NCBI GenBank assembly: GCA_949752745.1
Contig: OX457028.1
Span: forward strand, 2,292,420-2,356,419
Reading direction: 5' to 3'
Length of the DNA stretch: 64,000 nt
Source of the DNA: Protula sp. h YS-2021
Taxonomy: Eukaryota; Annelida; Polychaeta; Sabellida; Serpulidae
Numbering within the stretch: the first letter of the stretch is position 1; each line of letters begins with the position of its first letter. The notes under the pieces were generated by a model. That model was not told where the DNA came from, searched no databases, and saw nothing but the letters and a program-made list of their open reading frames with translations. Positions 18,343-26,756 of this stretch are shown here, one piece after another. Both the position numbers and the translations under genes were made by a program.

Positions 18343-18675
18343 TTACAAATCAAGTATAGATACAATGGTATGAATAACTGGAGACCATTGGTCTTCAAGG
18401 AACACTAACCAATGACTGAGTTCATCCAATGTAATAGCATCTACACCATATTTCTCACAACGTTGATTTGCATTCTCTAACACTTTATCTAAATGCATGT
18501 AATATTTAGCTTCATTCCAATATGTATAAACAGATGCAAAATGACAAGTATGTTCTTGACACTCTTCATGTTGACAAGCAGGACAGACTAAATATGCAAA
18601 CTTTTTTACAGCTGATAACATTTCTTCACAATAAGCTTTTTGCACAATATATTGTCTCAGTGTCATGTCAGCCAT
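18343..18675 (-). CDS. Small helical protein with Cys/His cluster, element A
   Basis: 110 residues from ATG 18675. Helix-rich, with VCPACQHEECQEHTCHF in the middle, which has the cysteine and histidine spacing of a small zinc site. It continues with YTYWNEAKYYMHLDKVL and LDELSHWLVFLEDQW. The YW-x-n-L pattern recalls the neighbouring small helical family. The start overlaps the previous stop by 8 nt. Element B has a close copy at 34408-34740. No known family is recognised. Confidence 0.7.
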   Translation of the reverse strand: MADMTLRQYIVQKAYCEEMLSAVKKFAYLVCPACQHEECQEHTCHFASVYTYWNEAKYYMHLDKVLENANQRCEKYGVDAITLDELSHWLVFLEDQWSPVIHTIVSILDL

Positions 18676-18934
18676 TATAGTGCAGCATACAGCGCTCTCT
18701 CACTTCATCAAACAGTTTTGGATCAAATAGAGCATACACTGCTTCCACATCAAACTCCTCAGCTCCAGACTCTTTGATGAAATCCTTACGCAAGTTTGAT
18801 AAGTTCAGCATGGAATGAGCAAGTTCCCAATAGATGTTGATATGTTCCAGTTGTTGTTCAAAAGTTCCAAAACGTGCTAGTTCACTTATCATACAGTCCA
18901 CAAACTTGTTCTTGAAACATGTTTCTACATCCAT
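18668..18934 (-). CDS. Small helical family member, element A only
   Basis: 88 residues from ATG 18934, mostly helical and acidic. It shares with the gene at 19589-19950 the pattern MD-x-CF, D-x-MI-x2-LA, GT, QL-x-H, YW-x3-H, F-x2-E and a final FD-x2-A-x-Y. These genes and 20674-21102 look like paralogues. Element B has lost this gene: its place is taken by a GC-rich repeated stretch. Function unknown. Confidence 0.65.
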   Translation of the reverse strand: MDVETCFKNKFVDCMISELARFGTFEQQLEHINIYWELAHSMLNLSNLRKDFIKESGAEEFDVEAVYALFDPKLFDEVRERCMLHYNG

Positions 18935-18992
18935 CTTTTACATGTCCACACGTCTGCACACCATGACTGTTGGCAAGCAAATGAAAAAGTCT

Positions 18993-19430
18993 CTAACCCT
19001 CACACAACATTTCTAACAACTTTTCCATAATATTCTGACCAGGATATTCAGATGACACATGTTTCACACCAGTTCCCCACCAATGATCATACGTTGCTTC
19101 AACTAAAGTTTTATCTTTACATTCTTTTAACTTGTTGCGAAACAATACACACTGATCCAGTTTGACTTGTAAAACATCTTGCATTTTGCTTCTCTTCACT
19201 GTATGCCATAGAGGACATGGCTTTATCACTTTAGCAATACGTTTTGCTTCATATCCATTTCTACATGAAGCAATGGCTGAAGCAATATTTTGACGGTGAT
19301 GAAACACTGCTTTCTCATATTGATACAAAGCTTCACTTGAGTTGAACACATGTCCATACTTTTCAAGTCGTGTTGGAAACATGTTTGAAAGAACGTCCTT
19401 ATGACCGCTGAATAGTACAAGATTCTCCAT
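18993..19430 (-). CDS. NADAR-domain (YbiA-like) protein
   Basis: 145 residues, one domain of normal family length. Conserved blocks are visible in order: VLSNMFP (13-19), FNSSEALYQYEKAVFH (29-44), an Asn-to-Arg helix with YEAKRIAK (60-67), W75, YDHWWGTG (114-121) and GQNIMEKLLE (about 132-141). NADAR proteins act on ADP-ribose derivatives, and members can remove ADP-ribose from guanine in DNA. In a viral element this could reverse a host ADP-ribosylation defence; that role is inference. Nothing in the frame is broken. Element B keeps only its first five codons (35089-35103). Confidence 0.85.
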   Translation of the reverse strand: MENLVLFSGHKDVLSNMFPTRLEKYGHVFNSSEALYQYEKAVFHHRQNIASAIASCRNGYEAKRIAKVIKPCPLWHTVKRSKMQDVLQVKLDQCVLFRNKLKECKDKTLVEATYDHWWGTGVKHVSSEYPGQNIMEKLLEMLCEG

Positions 19431-19588
19431 GTTGACTTTGCTTCTGTTGTTTTATTCTAACATGTCGGTTTCTTCCTGTAATAAAATATCTTTTAATATA
19501 TTTGCTGCCTCTTCTATCATATTCTTTCTTTGTTTACGTTGAAACCACTCACATAAAACTAAATTTGCTAGTAAGAAAAACATTGTTA

Positions 19589-19950
19589 TCAATTCACTAT
19601 GTTGTCATAAACATGTTTAAAAAGGTTTTTATAACTTATCTGACAAAGCTGCTCGGTTTCCTCTTCTTCTTGTAGTCCACAAGCATCTCTCAAATAGTCA
19701 ACCACGGTGAAATATACTTCCACATCAGTGCGAGCAGAATAGAACGCAGAATCAAAGTCAAAGTCAGAATCTTCTATTCCAATTTTATGACATTCTCCAA
19801 GAAATCTTGAATGTAGTTCAATCATATCAAGACTGTGATGTACAATATCCCCAAAAGCGTCTAAATGATAAAGTTGATAGTCTGGAGTGCCACAGCAAGC
19901 AAGTTTAGCAATCATCAAGTCAACATAAGTTTTTTAAAACATGCGTCCAT
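19589..19950 (-). pseudogene. Small helical family member, element A copy with a 5' frameshift
   Basis: Element B has the intact version (35227-35658). In A the ATG at 19950 is kept, but one base is missing in the A/T run near 19930-19939. The main frame (19589-19915) therefore starts only at an internal ATG. That frame reads KLACCGTPDYQLYHLDAF, IELHSRFLGECHKIGIED, FDFDSAFYSARTDVEVYF and an acidic end. Translation could begin at the internal ATG at 19915, losing 12 residues, so the loss of function is not certain. The relic at 4626-4860 is a third copy. Confidence 0.7.
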
Positions 19951-19968
19951 CTTGTTTCAATGTCACTT

Positions 19969-20592
19969 TTACTTTGCTTCACAGACTTTAAGTACTCCAC
20001 ACTTGTCACAGAAGTTGTTTGGTTCACACAGCTTGCAATTATACTTGTGACAGTGGCAATGATAATCCTCCATATATCCACAAGCACCACAATAGTCGCA
20101 GGTAAGTCCAAGTTGATTTTGTACGTTCATGTTCTCCAACTGAACTTCAGCCAGCCTTTTCTTGGATAGCTTTGACACCTTCATCCGACCATCCTTTTTC
20201 AACTTGATAGGAGTTATGACATGACATTCCTCACATGGCGATAGGGCTGAGTTGATGTTGTCCATCTCCTGAAGCAGTGTCTCCCATTCACCATCATTCA
20301 TGTTGATGTGATGTGTGTATTCTTTCCCTTCAAACCGTGACGTGCGCACAAAACTCACATAGCGCATATCCAAGTATGAAATGACTTCAAGCCACTTTGT
20401 TTGCGTTAAGTATAGTTTGAAGCCAATGTCGCGTAAATTTTTCAAGCTCTGGCACACAATCTTCCACAAAGATGGTGAATAAGCACACCATCTCTCTCCA
20501 CGTGTGATGCGTAGAAATGGCCCATATTCTCCATGCTCCACAGTAATGGTTAAGTTAGCACTAATTTTAAAGCTGCTTGTCTTGTTCTCCAT
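19969..20592 (-). CDS. PC4-like double-domain protein with C-terminal zinc cluster, element A
   Basis: 207 residues from ATG 20592. Two successive units of the form four strands plus helix can be seen: SFKISANLTITVEHG to SLWKIVCQSLKNL, and FKLYLTQTKWLEVIS to INMNDGEWETLLQEM. The second ends in the same I-N-x3-EW-x2-LL signature as the plus-strand PC4-like genes. A basic linker (RMKVSKLSKKRLAE) leads to a Cys/His-rich end with CDYCGACG, CHCHKYNCKLC and CDKCGVLKVC. It looks like a nucleic-acid binder and likely regulator. Element B has two copies. A TATA box lies 81 nt upstream. Confidence 0.65.
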   Translation of the reverse strand: MENKTSSFKISANLTITVEHGEYGPFLRITRGERWCAYSPSLWKIVCQSLKNLRDIGFKLYLTQTKWLEVISYLDMRYVSFVRTSRFEGKEYTHHINMNDGEWETLLQEMDNINSALSPCEECHVITPIKLKKDGRMKVSKLSKKRLAEVQLENMNVQNQLGLTCDYCGACGYMEDYHCHCHKYNCKLCEPNNFCDKCGVLKVCEAK

Positions 20593-20672
20593 GGCTGCCA
20601 CAATGTACTGATGATCCACTCCCTCCAACTGTCTGCTGAGAAATGACTTCACTCTGCTGAGTCCACTCCCTT

Positions 20673-20678
20673 TTTATA
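20673..20678 (-). promoter_or_regulatory. TATA box of the 19969-20592 gene
   Basis: Minus strand reads GGGTATAAAAAGGGAG. A Maf/AP-1-type site lies about 12 bp further upstream (20690-20702). The box overlaps the 3' end of the preceding gene. Confidence 0.6.
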
Positions 20679-21102
20679 CCCAACCATCCGCTGAGTCAGC
20701 AAACAACTTGCAAAGTTTTGAATTCACTTCAACTCGTCCATGGTTGAATCGAACAAGGTCTGATACATTATTTGGAACATCATCATCATAATGTAAAATG
20801 ATTCTTGCAGCTACAACTAACATGAGCTCAACTGCCCAAATTGTATTCGCGTTGATAAATGCTGAATCAATGTCATAAGTTAACGGTAAATGTAGATCTT
20901 CACATTCACGTAGAAATGAGCGGATGAAACGATCTCTTGGAATGGTCTTTCCAACAGCTTCCCAATGCTGATGTAAGTTCTTCACTTGCAGCATCCAATC
21001 CGATTCAAAAGCAGGAAGCTTTGAAAATACATAGTCAGCATAATTCACTTTGAAGACGTCATCCATGGTCTCTACACATCTGTGAAGAAGTAATGTTGAC
21101 AT
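20674..21102 (-). CDS. Small helical family member nearest the right TIR, element A
   Basis: 142 residues from ATG 21102. The block HQHWEAVG, RFIRSFLRECEDLHL, YDIDSAFINANTIWAVEL aligns with the family members at 19589 and 18668 (W, F-x2-E, FD-x-SA). The N-terminal part (LLHRCVETMDDVF, YADYVFSKLP) is extra. A TATA box sits 27-32 nt upstream in the inner TIR. A broken relative is at 4202-4578. Element B lacks it. No function can be given. Confidence 0.7.
   Translation of the reverse strand: MSTLLLHRCVETMDDVFKVNYADYVFSKLPAFESDWMLQVKNLHQHWEAVGKTIPRDRFIRSFLRECEDLHLPLTYDIDSAFINANTIWAVELMLVVAARIILHYDDDVPNNVSDLVRFNHGRVEVNSKLCKLFADSADGWV
20690..20702. promoter_or_regulatory. MARE/AP-1-type site with one mismatch
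   Basis: GGCTGAGTCAGCA-like sequence around the AP-1 core TGAGTCA (20692-20698), directly upstream of the TATA box at 20673-20678. Confidence 0.55.
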
Positions 21103-21128
21103 TGTGAAGTTTTCTCGTCACTCTTCCT

Positions 21129-21134
21129 TTTATA
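21129..21134 (-). promoter_or_regulatory. TATA box of the right-end gene 20674-21102
   Basis: Minus strand reads TATAAAAGGAAGAGTGA, the same as the left promoter of the polymerase gene. The ATG is at 21102. Confidence 0.65.
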
Positions 21135-21317
21135 AAACTTTGATGGTATATGGTGTGTAACTTGTTCAAACTTATTCAATACTCGTTCAAAATTGTTGAC
21201 TCAGCAGAATGTATCACTAGTTGACTAGTTGACATGTTTCACTCATGCTTTTATGCTGCTTCCATGTAATCAAAATATGGTGTGTAACTTTTCAAACTTG
21301 CTCAAAAATGTTAAAAT

Positions 21318-21330
21318 TGCTGACTCAGCA
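21318..21330. promoter_or_regulatory. Perfect MARE/AP-1 palindrome TGCTGACTCAGCA, right TIR copy
   Basis: Exact inverted counterpart of 6782-6794. A near copy with one mismatch lies at 21194-21206, closer to the TATA box. Confidence 0.75.
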
Positions 21331-21541
21331 GAATTTTACTTGTGTATATGAATGTCTCACTTACAGTTGTGAAGTTGTACAGCTGCACTGCTACACAGCA
21401 GAGACATCTAGCGGTGAAGTTAAATGGTCTGCCAAATGGTATTCATCCGCAAACTAGACCTGAAATGTGATAAAATGTATTCTCTCTCACACACACACAC
21501 ACACAGACAGACATGTTTTGCTTCATTTCATAATATAGGAT

Positions 21542-21557
21542 GGCCCTTAAAAGGGCC
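21542..21557 (-). terminator. Histone-type 3' stem-loop candidate
   Basis: Sixteen bases, on the minus strand GGCCCT, loop TTTA, AGGGCC. The six-base-pair stem, the four-base T-rich loop and the GG/CC ends match the shape of the metazoan histone mRNA 3' stem-loop. It begins 18 nt after the stop codon of the 21575-21904 gene. No AATAAA is seen in the next 100 nt. The loop differs from the usual one at its last base. Confidence 0.4.
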
Positions 21558-21574
21558 CGAAATATTTTAGTATA

Positions 21575-21904
21575 TCAGCAAGTTGGATTCCTGCAGCGGC
21601 ATTTGTACTTGTAGTACTCCTGCATCGTAAATGGTCTTCCCGCGCACTTGAACGGATGGCTGTCGCAATAGCTCTTCAGCTTCAGAGTCATACCACACCA
21701 CCAGCAGTCATTACATATTGGTCCTGGCCCAGGTAGCGTCGTCGCAAACTTGTACCAGAGCAGACCACCGAAGGTTTTACAGCAAAAGCGCTGCGGTGCG
21801 TTGTGGTGCACCGGGCAGTTGTGTGACTGTCCTTCATATTCCAACCTCACGCAGCACTTGTAGCATTGTATGGTCACTTTCTTAGTAGCTGATGTGTTGT
21901 CCAT
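21575..21904 (-). CDS. Cys-rich small protein in the right terminal region of element A
   Basis: 109 residues from ATG 21904. Many paired cysteines: CYKCC, CPVHH, RFCCK, CNDCWWCG, YCDSHPFKC and a final KCRCRNPTC, so several zinc sites are likely. The block CNDCWWCGMTLKLKSYC resembles the CDYCGACG-x-n-CHCH part of the 19969 gene. It is the outermost gene, lying between the two parts of the right TIR, and has no counterpart at the left end or in element B. A TATATAAG box is 48 nt upstream (21952-21959). A stem-loop follows the stop. Function unknown; a DNA- or RNA-binding role is a guess. Confidence 0.65.
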   Translation of the reverse strand: MDNTSATKKVTIQCYKCCVRLEYEGQSHNCPVHHNAPQRFCCKTFGGLLWYKFATTLPGPGPICNDCWWCGMTLKLKSYCDSHPFKCAGRPFTMQEYYKYKCRCRNPTC

Positions 21905-21951
21905 GATGTGTCTGACGATGTCTGACGATGTCTGAGCCTCGAGTCACTACA

Positions 21952-21959
21952 CTTATATA
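21952..21959 (-). promoter_or_regulatory. TATA-like box of the Cys-rich gene
   Basis: Minus strand reads AGTATATAAGTG. Between it and the ATG there are repeated TGACGATGTC words. Confidence 0.5.
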
Positions 21960-21979
21960 CTATTTCAATTTTTGCTCTC

Positions 21980-22445
21980 CTGGGGGGGGGGGGGGGGTCG
22001 GTACATAGTATGTCCTAGGGGGGGGTCGGTACATAGTATGTCCTGGGGGGGGGGGTAAGTACATAGTATGTCCTGGGGGGGGGTCGGTACATAGTATATC
22101 CTAGGGGGGGGGTCCTCACTTTGTTATCAGGGTTATGGCTACGCCTATGGCTTCGCCTATGACGTCACGTTACCATGCTTCGTTGCCATCACAACAACAC
22201 GTTGCCATGACGACGCCTATCATCTCACTTCCAGTCCAGACAACACTTCCGGTCCAGACAGTATGACGTCACTTCCGGTCCAGACAGCACTTCCGGTCCA
22301 GACAGCACTTCCGGTCCAGACAGCACTTCCGGTCCAGACAACACTACCGGTCGAGACGCTATGACGTCACTTCCAGACAGTATGACGTCACTTCCAGACA
22401 GTATGACGTCATCAAGTGCGGTACAACCCCCCTTTTCACCCTACT
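21980..22445 (-). repeat. Element A right outer TIR
   Basis: Inverted match to 5882-6332, with the G-run plus GGTACATAGTATGTCC repeats on the inside and the CTTCCGGTCCAGACAG array outside. It ends in CCCTTTTCACCCTACT, the mirror of the left terminus. A few array units differ in number from the left side. Confidence 0.9.
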
Positions 22446-22451
22446 TACTGT
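22446..22451 (+). repeat. Target-site duplication of element A, right copy (TACTGT)
   Basis: Identical to 5876-5881 and directly adjacent to the right terminus. Confidence 0.9.
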
Positions 22452-22990
22452 TCACGAGTTTTTAACTTGTTCATTATTATCAAGTTAATATTGTTTTACT
22501 ACTTATCAACTACTACAAACGTTTCTTTCCATCGACTCATTTGTGTAACAGTCATATTCCCTTGCCTACGTTTTTATTTTGTTTTTATTTAGCACTGTTG
22601 TTGGACTTGCCTTTTTATAAATTAATACGTTGTTGCAATGACAGATGTTATAAAAGTATTTATCGAATACAGTGAATTCTCAAATTGAATCTTTAACAGT
22701 AGCCAACGAAGGAATATTCTGCATAATCGGTATCGATTTTCTGCTTAACTATTCTTGATATGGCGTCTGCGCTTAATGTATAATGATAGTCAATATGTGT
22801 ATATTTTGAATGGTGTGGGTGTTAACACACGAACTCCTAGATATGGATACCAAGTGAATGGATTAAAAAGAAGTTCCAATTTTTCAATCACAATACTGTT
22901 TTGAGGAATCCCCAGCGAGCTGGCGAAACGAAAAGAGCGAAACACACAACTCACCCAACTGACTTAGCCTTTGTTTGACAAAAAAGGTTA
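22452..22990. other. Host spacer between the two Polintons
   Basis: AT-rich, no gene, repeat or motif recognised. Its short length shows that two Polintons inserted within about half a kilobase of each other. Confidence 0.7.
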
Positions 22991-22996
22991 GCATGC
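22991..22996 (+). repeat. Target-site duplication of element B, left copy (GCATGC)
   Basis: GCATGC precedes the terminus AGTAGGTAGG and recurs after the right terminus at 40706-40711. The target itself is a palindrome. Confidence 0.9.
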
Positions 22997-23006
22997 AGTA
23001 GGTAGG

Positions 23007-23092
23007 AAATAAGAGAACCACCGCACTTTTGGCAAGAGAACCACCGCATGTGCGGTGGTTCTCTTGCCAAAAGTGCGGTGGTTCTCTTATTT
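23007..23092. repeat. Perfect 86-nt palindrome at the left end of element B
   Basis: Two 42-nt arms around a TG centre, starting AAATAAGAGAACCACCGCAC. It lies 10 nt from the terminus and would fold into a very stable hairpin. The right end has a related but differently arranged set of inverted repeats (40599-40695). Confidence 0.9.
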
Positions 23093-23321
23093 GGAATGGG
23101 GGGCGCGTGACGAAAGAAAACGTCATTGGCAAGGATTGCGATTGCGATTGCGAGCGAAAGTGTGTTTCCGGTGAAACGTTGTACGTTGTGTGTACAATGG
23201 TATGGGGGATGGTAGGGGCTTGTGAGGGAAAAAAAAAAAAAGGTGTGGCGTCTCGAGTGAAAGAGGGGGGATTGGAGAGAGTTATAAGAGTTTTATTTTA
23301 AAAAGCATTTCCCACACATTC

Positions 23322-23498
23322 TCATGCATACACATAGCGGTGAAATTCCTGTTGATGTTGAGACTGAAAATCCCTCCATGTTTCATAGAGGAACGCCTGG
23401 TAGTCGACATATACCTCTTCCCATAAATCGGCATCGTTCTTTGAGAAATGATAAGCCGCCAGGCGTTCCTCAGTGAAAAATTCTTTCTTAAACTGCAT
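23322..23498 (-). CDS. 58-residue open frame in the left TIR of element B
   Basis: ATG 23498, encodes a short acidic/aromatic helical peptide (EEVYVDYQAFLYETWRDF near the middle). It is surrounded by non-coding repeats, and its base composition is unlike them. An AATAAA-type signal (TTTTATTTTA on plus, 23288-23297) follows. The right TIR has an identical frame at 40194-40370. Because the TIRs are homogenised, identity is not evidence of selection. No family recognised. Confidence 0.4.
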   Translation of the reverse strand: MQFKKEFFTEERLAAYHFSKNDADLWEEVYVDYQAFLYETWRDFQSQHQQEFHRYVYA

Positions 23499-23589
23499 AT
23501 TATTTTTTCGACACGTCTGCTCTCTACAAAAGTTCGAAAGCTCTGCAGGCAATGCAGGCAATGCAGGCGGAGATGACGAAATGTGTGAA

Positions 23590-25363
23590 ACGTCAGACCA
23601 CCCCCCCCCACCCCTCCTTGTCAATACACAGAGTATTGACGACCACCCCCCCCCCACCCCTCCCCAATCGCGTTTTCGCCGTTGGCGTCTCGAGTGAAAG
23701 AGGCTGCTTACGGGACACACTGGGGGAAGAGTATGTACACAGCAGCAACACTTGCTTGACGTTTCGCGTTTTCGCCGTTGGCGTCTCGAGTGAAAGAGGG
23801 CTGCTTACGGGACACACTGGGGAAGAGTAGCACAGCAGCAGCGCAGCAGCACTTGCTTCACCGTCTCGTTGGGCGTCTCGAGTGAAAGAAGCTGCTTACG
23901 GGACACACTGGACCACGGTCTATTGAAACGTCAGACCACCCCCCCCCCACCCCTCCCCAAAAAAAAAAAAAAAGTCGAGACGTCTCGAGTGAAAGGGGGT
24001 GTGTGCGCCGAGACGGGGTGGGGTGAAAGGGTGTGTGTGGAGAGAGACAGAGAGAAACAGAGAGAGACAGAGAGAGAAGAAGGTGTGTCTCGAGTGAAAG
24101 GGTGTGTGCCGTGCCGAGACGGTGTGGAGATAGAGTTTTAAAGCATTTCCCATTCTCATGCATACTTTTCCAAACAGAGTTGTTCTCGAGTGAACGAGGG
24201 TGTGTGTGCCGAGACGGGGTGTGGGGTGTGTGGGGTGTGGAGAGACAGAGACAGAGAGTTTTTTTTTGAAAGAAGGCGTGAGTGTCTCGAGTGAAAGGGT
24301 GTGTGCCGTGCCGAGACGGGGTGTGGAGTGTGTGGGGTGTGGAGAGACAGAGACAGAGAGTTTTTTTTTTTTGAAAGAAGGCGTGAGTGTCTCGAGTGAA
24401 AGGGTGTGTGCCGTGCCGAGACGGGGTGTTGAGTGTGTGGGGTGTGGAGAGACAGAGACAGAGAGAGTTTTTTTTTTTGAAAGAAGGCGTGAGTGTCTCG
24501 AGTGAACGAGGGTGTGTACGCCGAGACGGGTGCCGCATTGTTGCATGCATTGCAAAGCACATCCGTTGAAACGTCAGACCACCCCCCCACCCCTCCCCAA
24601 GCGAGAGACGAGAGAGTGTGACGAAAGAAAACGTCATATGATGCAAGGATGCTGCTGCATGGATTACGATTGCGAGGGATTGCGAGCGAAAAGTGTGTTT
24701 CCGGTGGAAGGATTGGGAAAGGTTGTAGAATGGTGCAATGGTAGAATGGTATGGGGGGAGGGGGCTTGTGAAAAAAAAAAAAGCCGAGACGTCTCGAGTG
24801 AAAGGGGGTGTGTGCGCCGAGACGGTGTGGAGATAGAGTTTTAAAGCATTTCCCATTCTCATGCATACTTTTCCAAACAGAGTTGTTCTCGAGTGAAGGA
24901 GGGTGTGTGTGCCGAGACGGGGTGTGGGGTGTGTGGGGTGTGGAGAGACAGAGACAGAGAGTTTTTTTTTTGAAAGAAGGCGTGAGTGTCTCGAGTGAAA
25001 GGGTGTGTGCCGTGCCGAGACGGGGTGTGGAGTGTGTGGGGTGTGGAGAGACAGAGACAGAGAGTTTTTTTTTTTTTGAAAGAAGGCGTGAGTGTCTCGA
25101 GTGAACGAGGGTGTGTACGCCGAGACGGGTGCCGCATTGTTGCATGCATTGCAAAGCACGTCCGTTGAAACGTCAGACCACCCCCCCACCCCTCCCCAAG
25201 CGAGAGACGAGAGAGTGTGACGAAAGAAAACGTCATATGATGCAAGGATGCTGCTGCATGGATTACGATTGCGAGGGATTGCGAGCGAAAAGTGTGTTTC
25301 CGGTGGAAGGATTGGGAAAGGTTGTAGAATGGTGCAATGGTAGAATGGTATGGGGGGCTTGTG

Positions 25364-25394
<31 letters not shown>

Positions 25395-26640
25395 CCGAGA
25401 CGTCTCGAGTGAAAGGGGGTGTGTGCGCCGAGACGGTGTGGAGATAGAGTTTTAAAGCATTTCCCATTCTCATGCATACTTTTCCAAACAGAGTTGTTCT
25501 CGAGTGAAGGAGGGTGTGTGTCCGAGACGGGGTGTGGGGTGTGTGGGGTGTGGAGAGACAGAGACAGAGAGTTTTTTTTTAAAGAAGGCGTGAGTGTCTC
25601 GAGTGAACGAGGGTGTGTACGCCGAGACGGGTGCCGCATTGTTGAAACGTCAGACCACCCCCCCCACCCCTCCCCAAAAAAAAAGCCGAGACGTCTCGAG
25701 TGAAAGGGTGTGTGTGCGCCGAGACGGGTGCCGCATTGCAAAGCATGTCAGACCACCCCCCCCCACCCCTCCCCCAAGAATCTCCGAGACGTCTCGAGTG
25801 AAAAGGGGTGTGTGCGCCGAGACGGGTGCCGCATTGTTGAAACGTCAGACCACCCCCCCACCCCTCCCCAAAAAAACCGAGACATCTCGAGTGAAAGGGT
25901 GTGTGTGCGCCGAGACGGGTGCCGCATTGCAAAGCATGTCAGACCACTCCCCCCACCCCTCCCCCAAGAATCTCCGAGACGTCTCGAGTGAAAAGGGGTG
26001 TGTGCGCCGAGACGGGTGCCGCATTGTTGAAACGTCAGACCACCCCCCCCACCCCTCCCCAAAAAAGCCGAGACGTCTCGAGTGAAAGGGTGTGTGTGCG
26101 CCGAGACGGGTGCCGCATTGCAAAGCATGTCAGACCACCCCCCCCCACCCCTCCCCCAAGAATCTCCGAGACGTCTCGAGTGAAAGGGGGTGTGTGTGCC
26201 GAGACGGGTGCCGCATTGTTGCATTGCAAAGCATGTCAGACCACCCCCCCACCCCTCCCCAAGAATCTCCGAGACGTCTCGAGTGAAAGGGGGTGTGTGC
26301 GCCGAGACGGGTGCCGCATTGTTGAAACGTCAGACCACCCCCCCCCCCACCCCTCCCCAAAAAAAAGTCGAGACGTCTCGAGTGAAAGAGGCTGCTTACG
26401 GGACACACTGGGGAAGAGTATTTACACAGCAGCAACACTTGCTTGACGTTTCGCGTTTTCGCCGTTGGCGTCTCGAGTGAAAGAGGCTGCTTACGGGACA
26501 CACTGGGGGAAGAGTATGTACACAGCAGCATTATTGCTTGACGTTTGGCGTTTTCGCCGTTAGCGTCTCGAGTGAAAGAGGGCTGCTTACGGGACACACT
26601 GGGCCACTGGGAATCGCTACCAGTGCCACTTGCTTCACCG
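23590..26640 (+). repeat. G/C-asymmetric tandem repeats in the left TIR of element B
   Basis: More than fifteen units of about 80-130 bp built from GAGACGTCTCGAGTGAAAG, a GTGTGTGCGCCGAGACGGGTG word, GCCGCATTG, then ACGTCAGACCACCCC and a long C-run. A larger unit containing ACGAAAGAAAACGTCAT recurs at 23110, 24610 and 25215, so the order is higher than simple tandem. The opposite strand has GGGGAGGGGTGGGGG, a quadruplex-forming motif. All long open frames here are artefacts of the repeats. Confidence 0.85.
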
Positions 26641-26663
26641 TCTCGTTTCGTTGACGTCTCGCT

Positions 26664-26692
26664 TGACTCAGCAGCGGATGGTTGGGTATAAA
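26664..26692 (+). promoter_or_regulatory. AP-1 site and TATA box in the left TIR of element B
   Basis: TTGACTCAGCAGC (AP-1 core 26664-26670) is followed by TATAAAAGAG (26687-26692). The mirrored promoter (37202-37230) drives the intact PC4-like/zinc gene. Here it faces a truncated copy. Confidence 0.6.
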
Positions 26693-26756
26693 AGAGGGGG
26701 GGGGGTGTGTGTGTGGACCTCATCAGTACAGTGTAGCAGTGTACAGTGTGGCAGTC

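Larger units (their letters stand above)
21115..21452 (-). repeat. Element A right inner TIR, promoter-bearing
   Basis: Inverted match to 6676-6940, including the sequence around a perfect 13-bp palindrome (21318-21330), a second site with one mismatch (21194-21206) and the TATA box (21129-21134). Confidence 0.85.
5882..22445. mobile_element. Polinton/Maverick element A (16,564 bp)
   Basis: A self-synthesising DNA element/provirus. The ends are inverted repeats starting AGTAGGGTGAAAAGG and flanked by the 6-bp duplication TACTGT. It carries the hallmark Polinton set: family B DNA polymerase, DDE integrase with chromodomain, packaging ATPase, adenain-type protease, major capsid and penton genes. 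It also has PC4-like genes, small helical genes and a NADAR gene. Plus-strand genes (6992-12123) and minus-strand genes (12468-21904) converge on paired polyadenylation signals. The polymerase and three or four small genes are broken, while integrase, ATPase, capsid and penton frames are intact. Confidence 0.95.

Noticed and set aside
23858..25741. 627-codon minus-strand frame and similar frames in the TIRs of element B (for example 37488-38831)
   Set aside because: Made of repeat units, open on both strands, without any known domain; base runs explain the openness.
23590..26640. CRISPR-like look of regularly spaced identical repeats
   Set aside because: Spacers are themselves repeated, the setting is an animal genome with no cas genes, and the array is mirrored in both TIRs as in a satellite.
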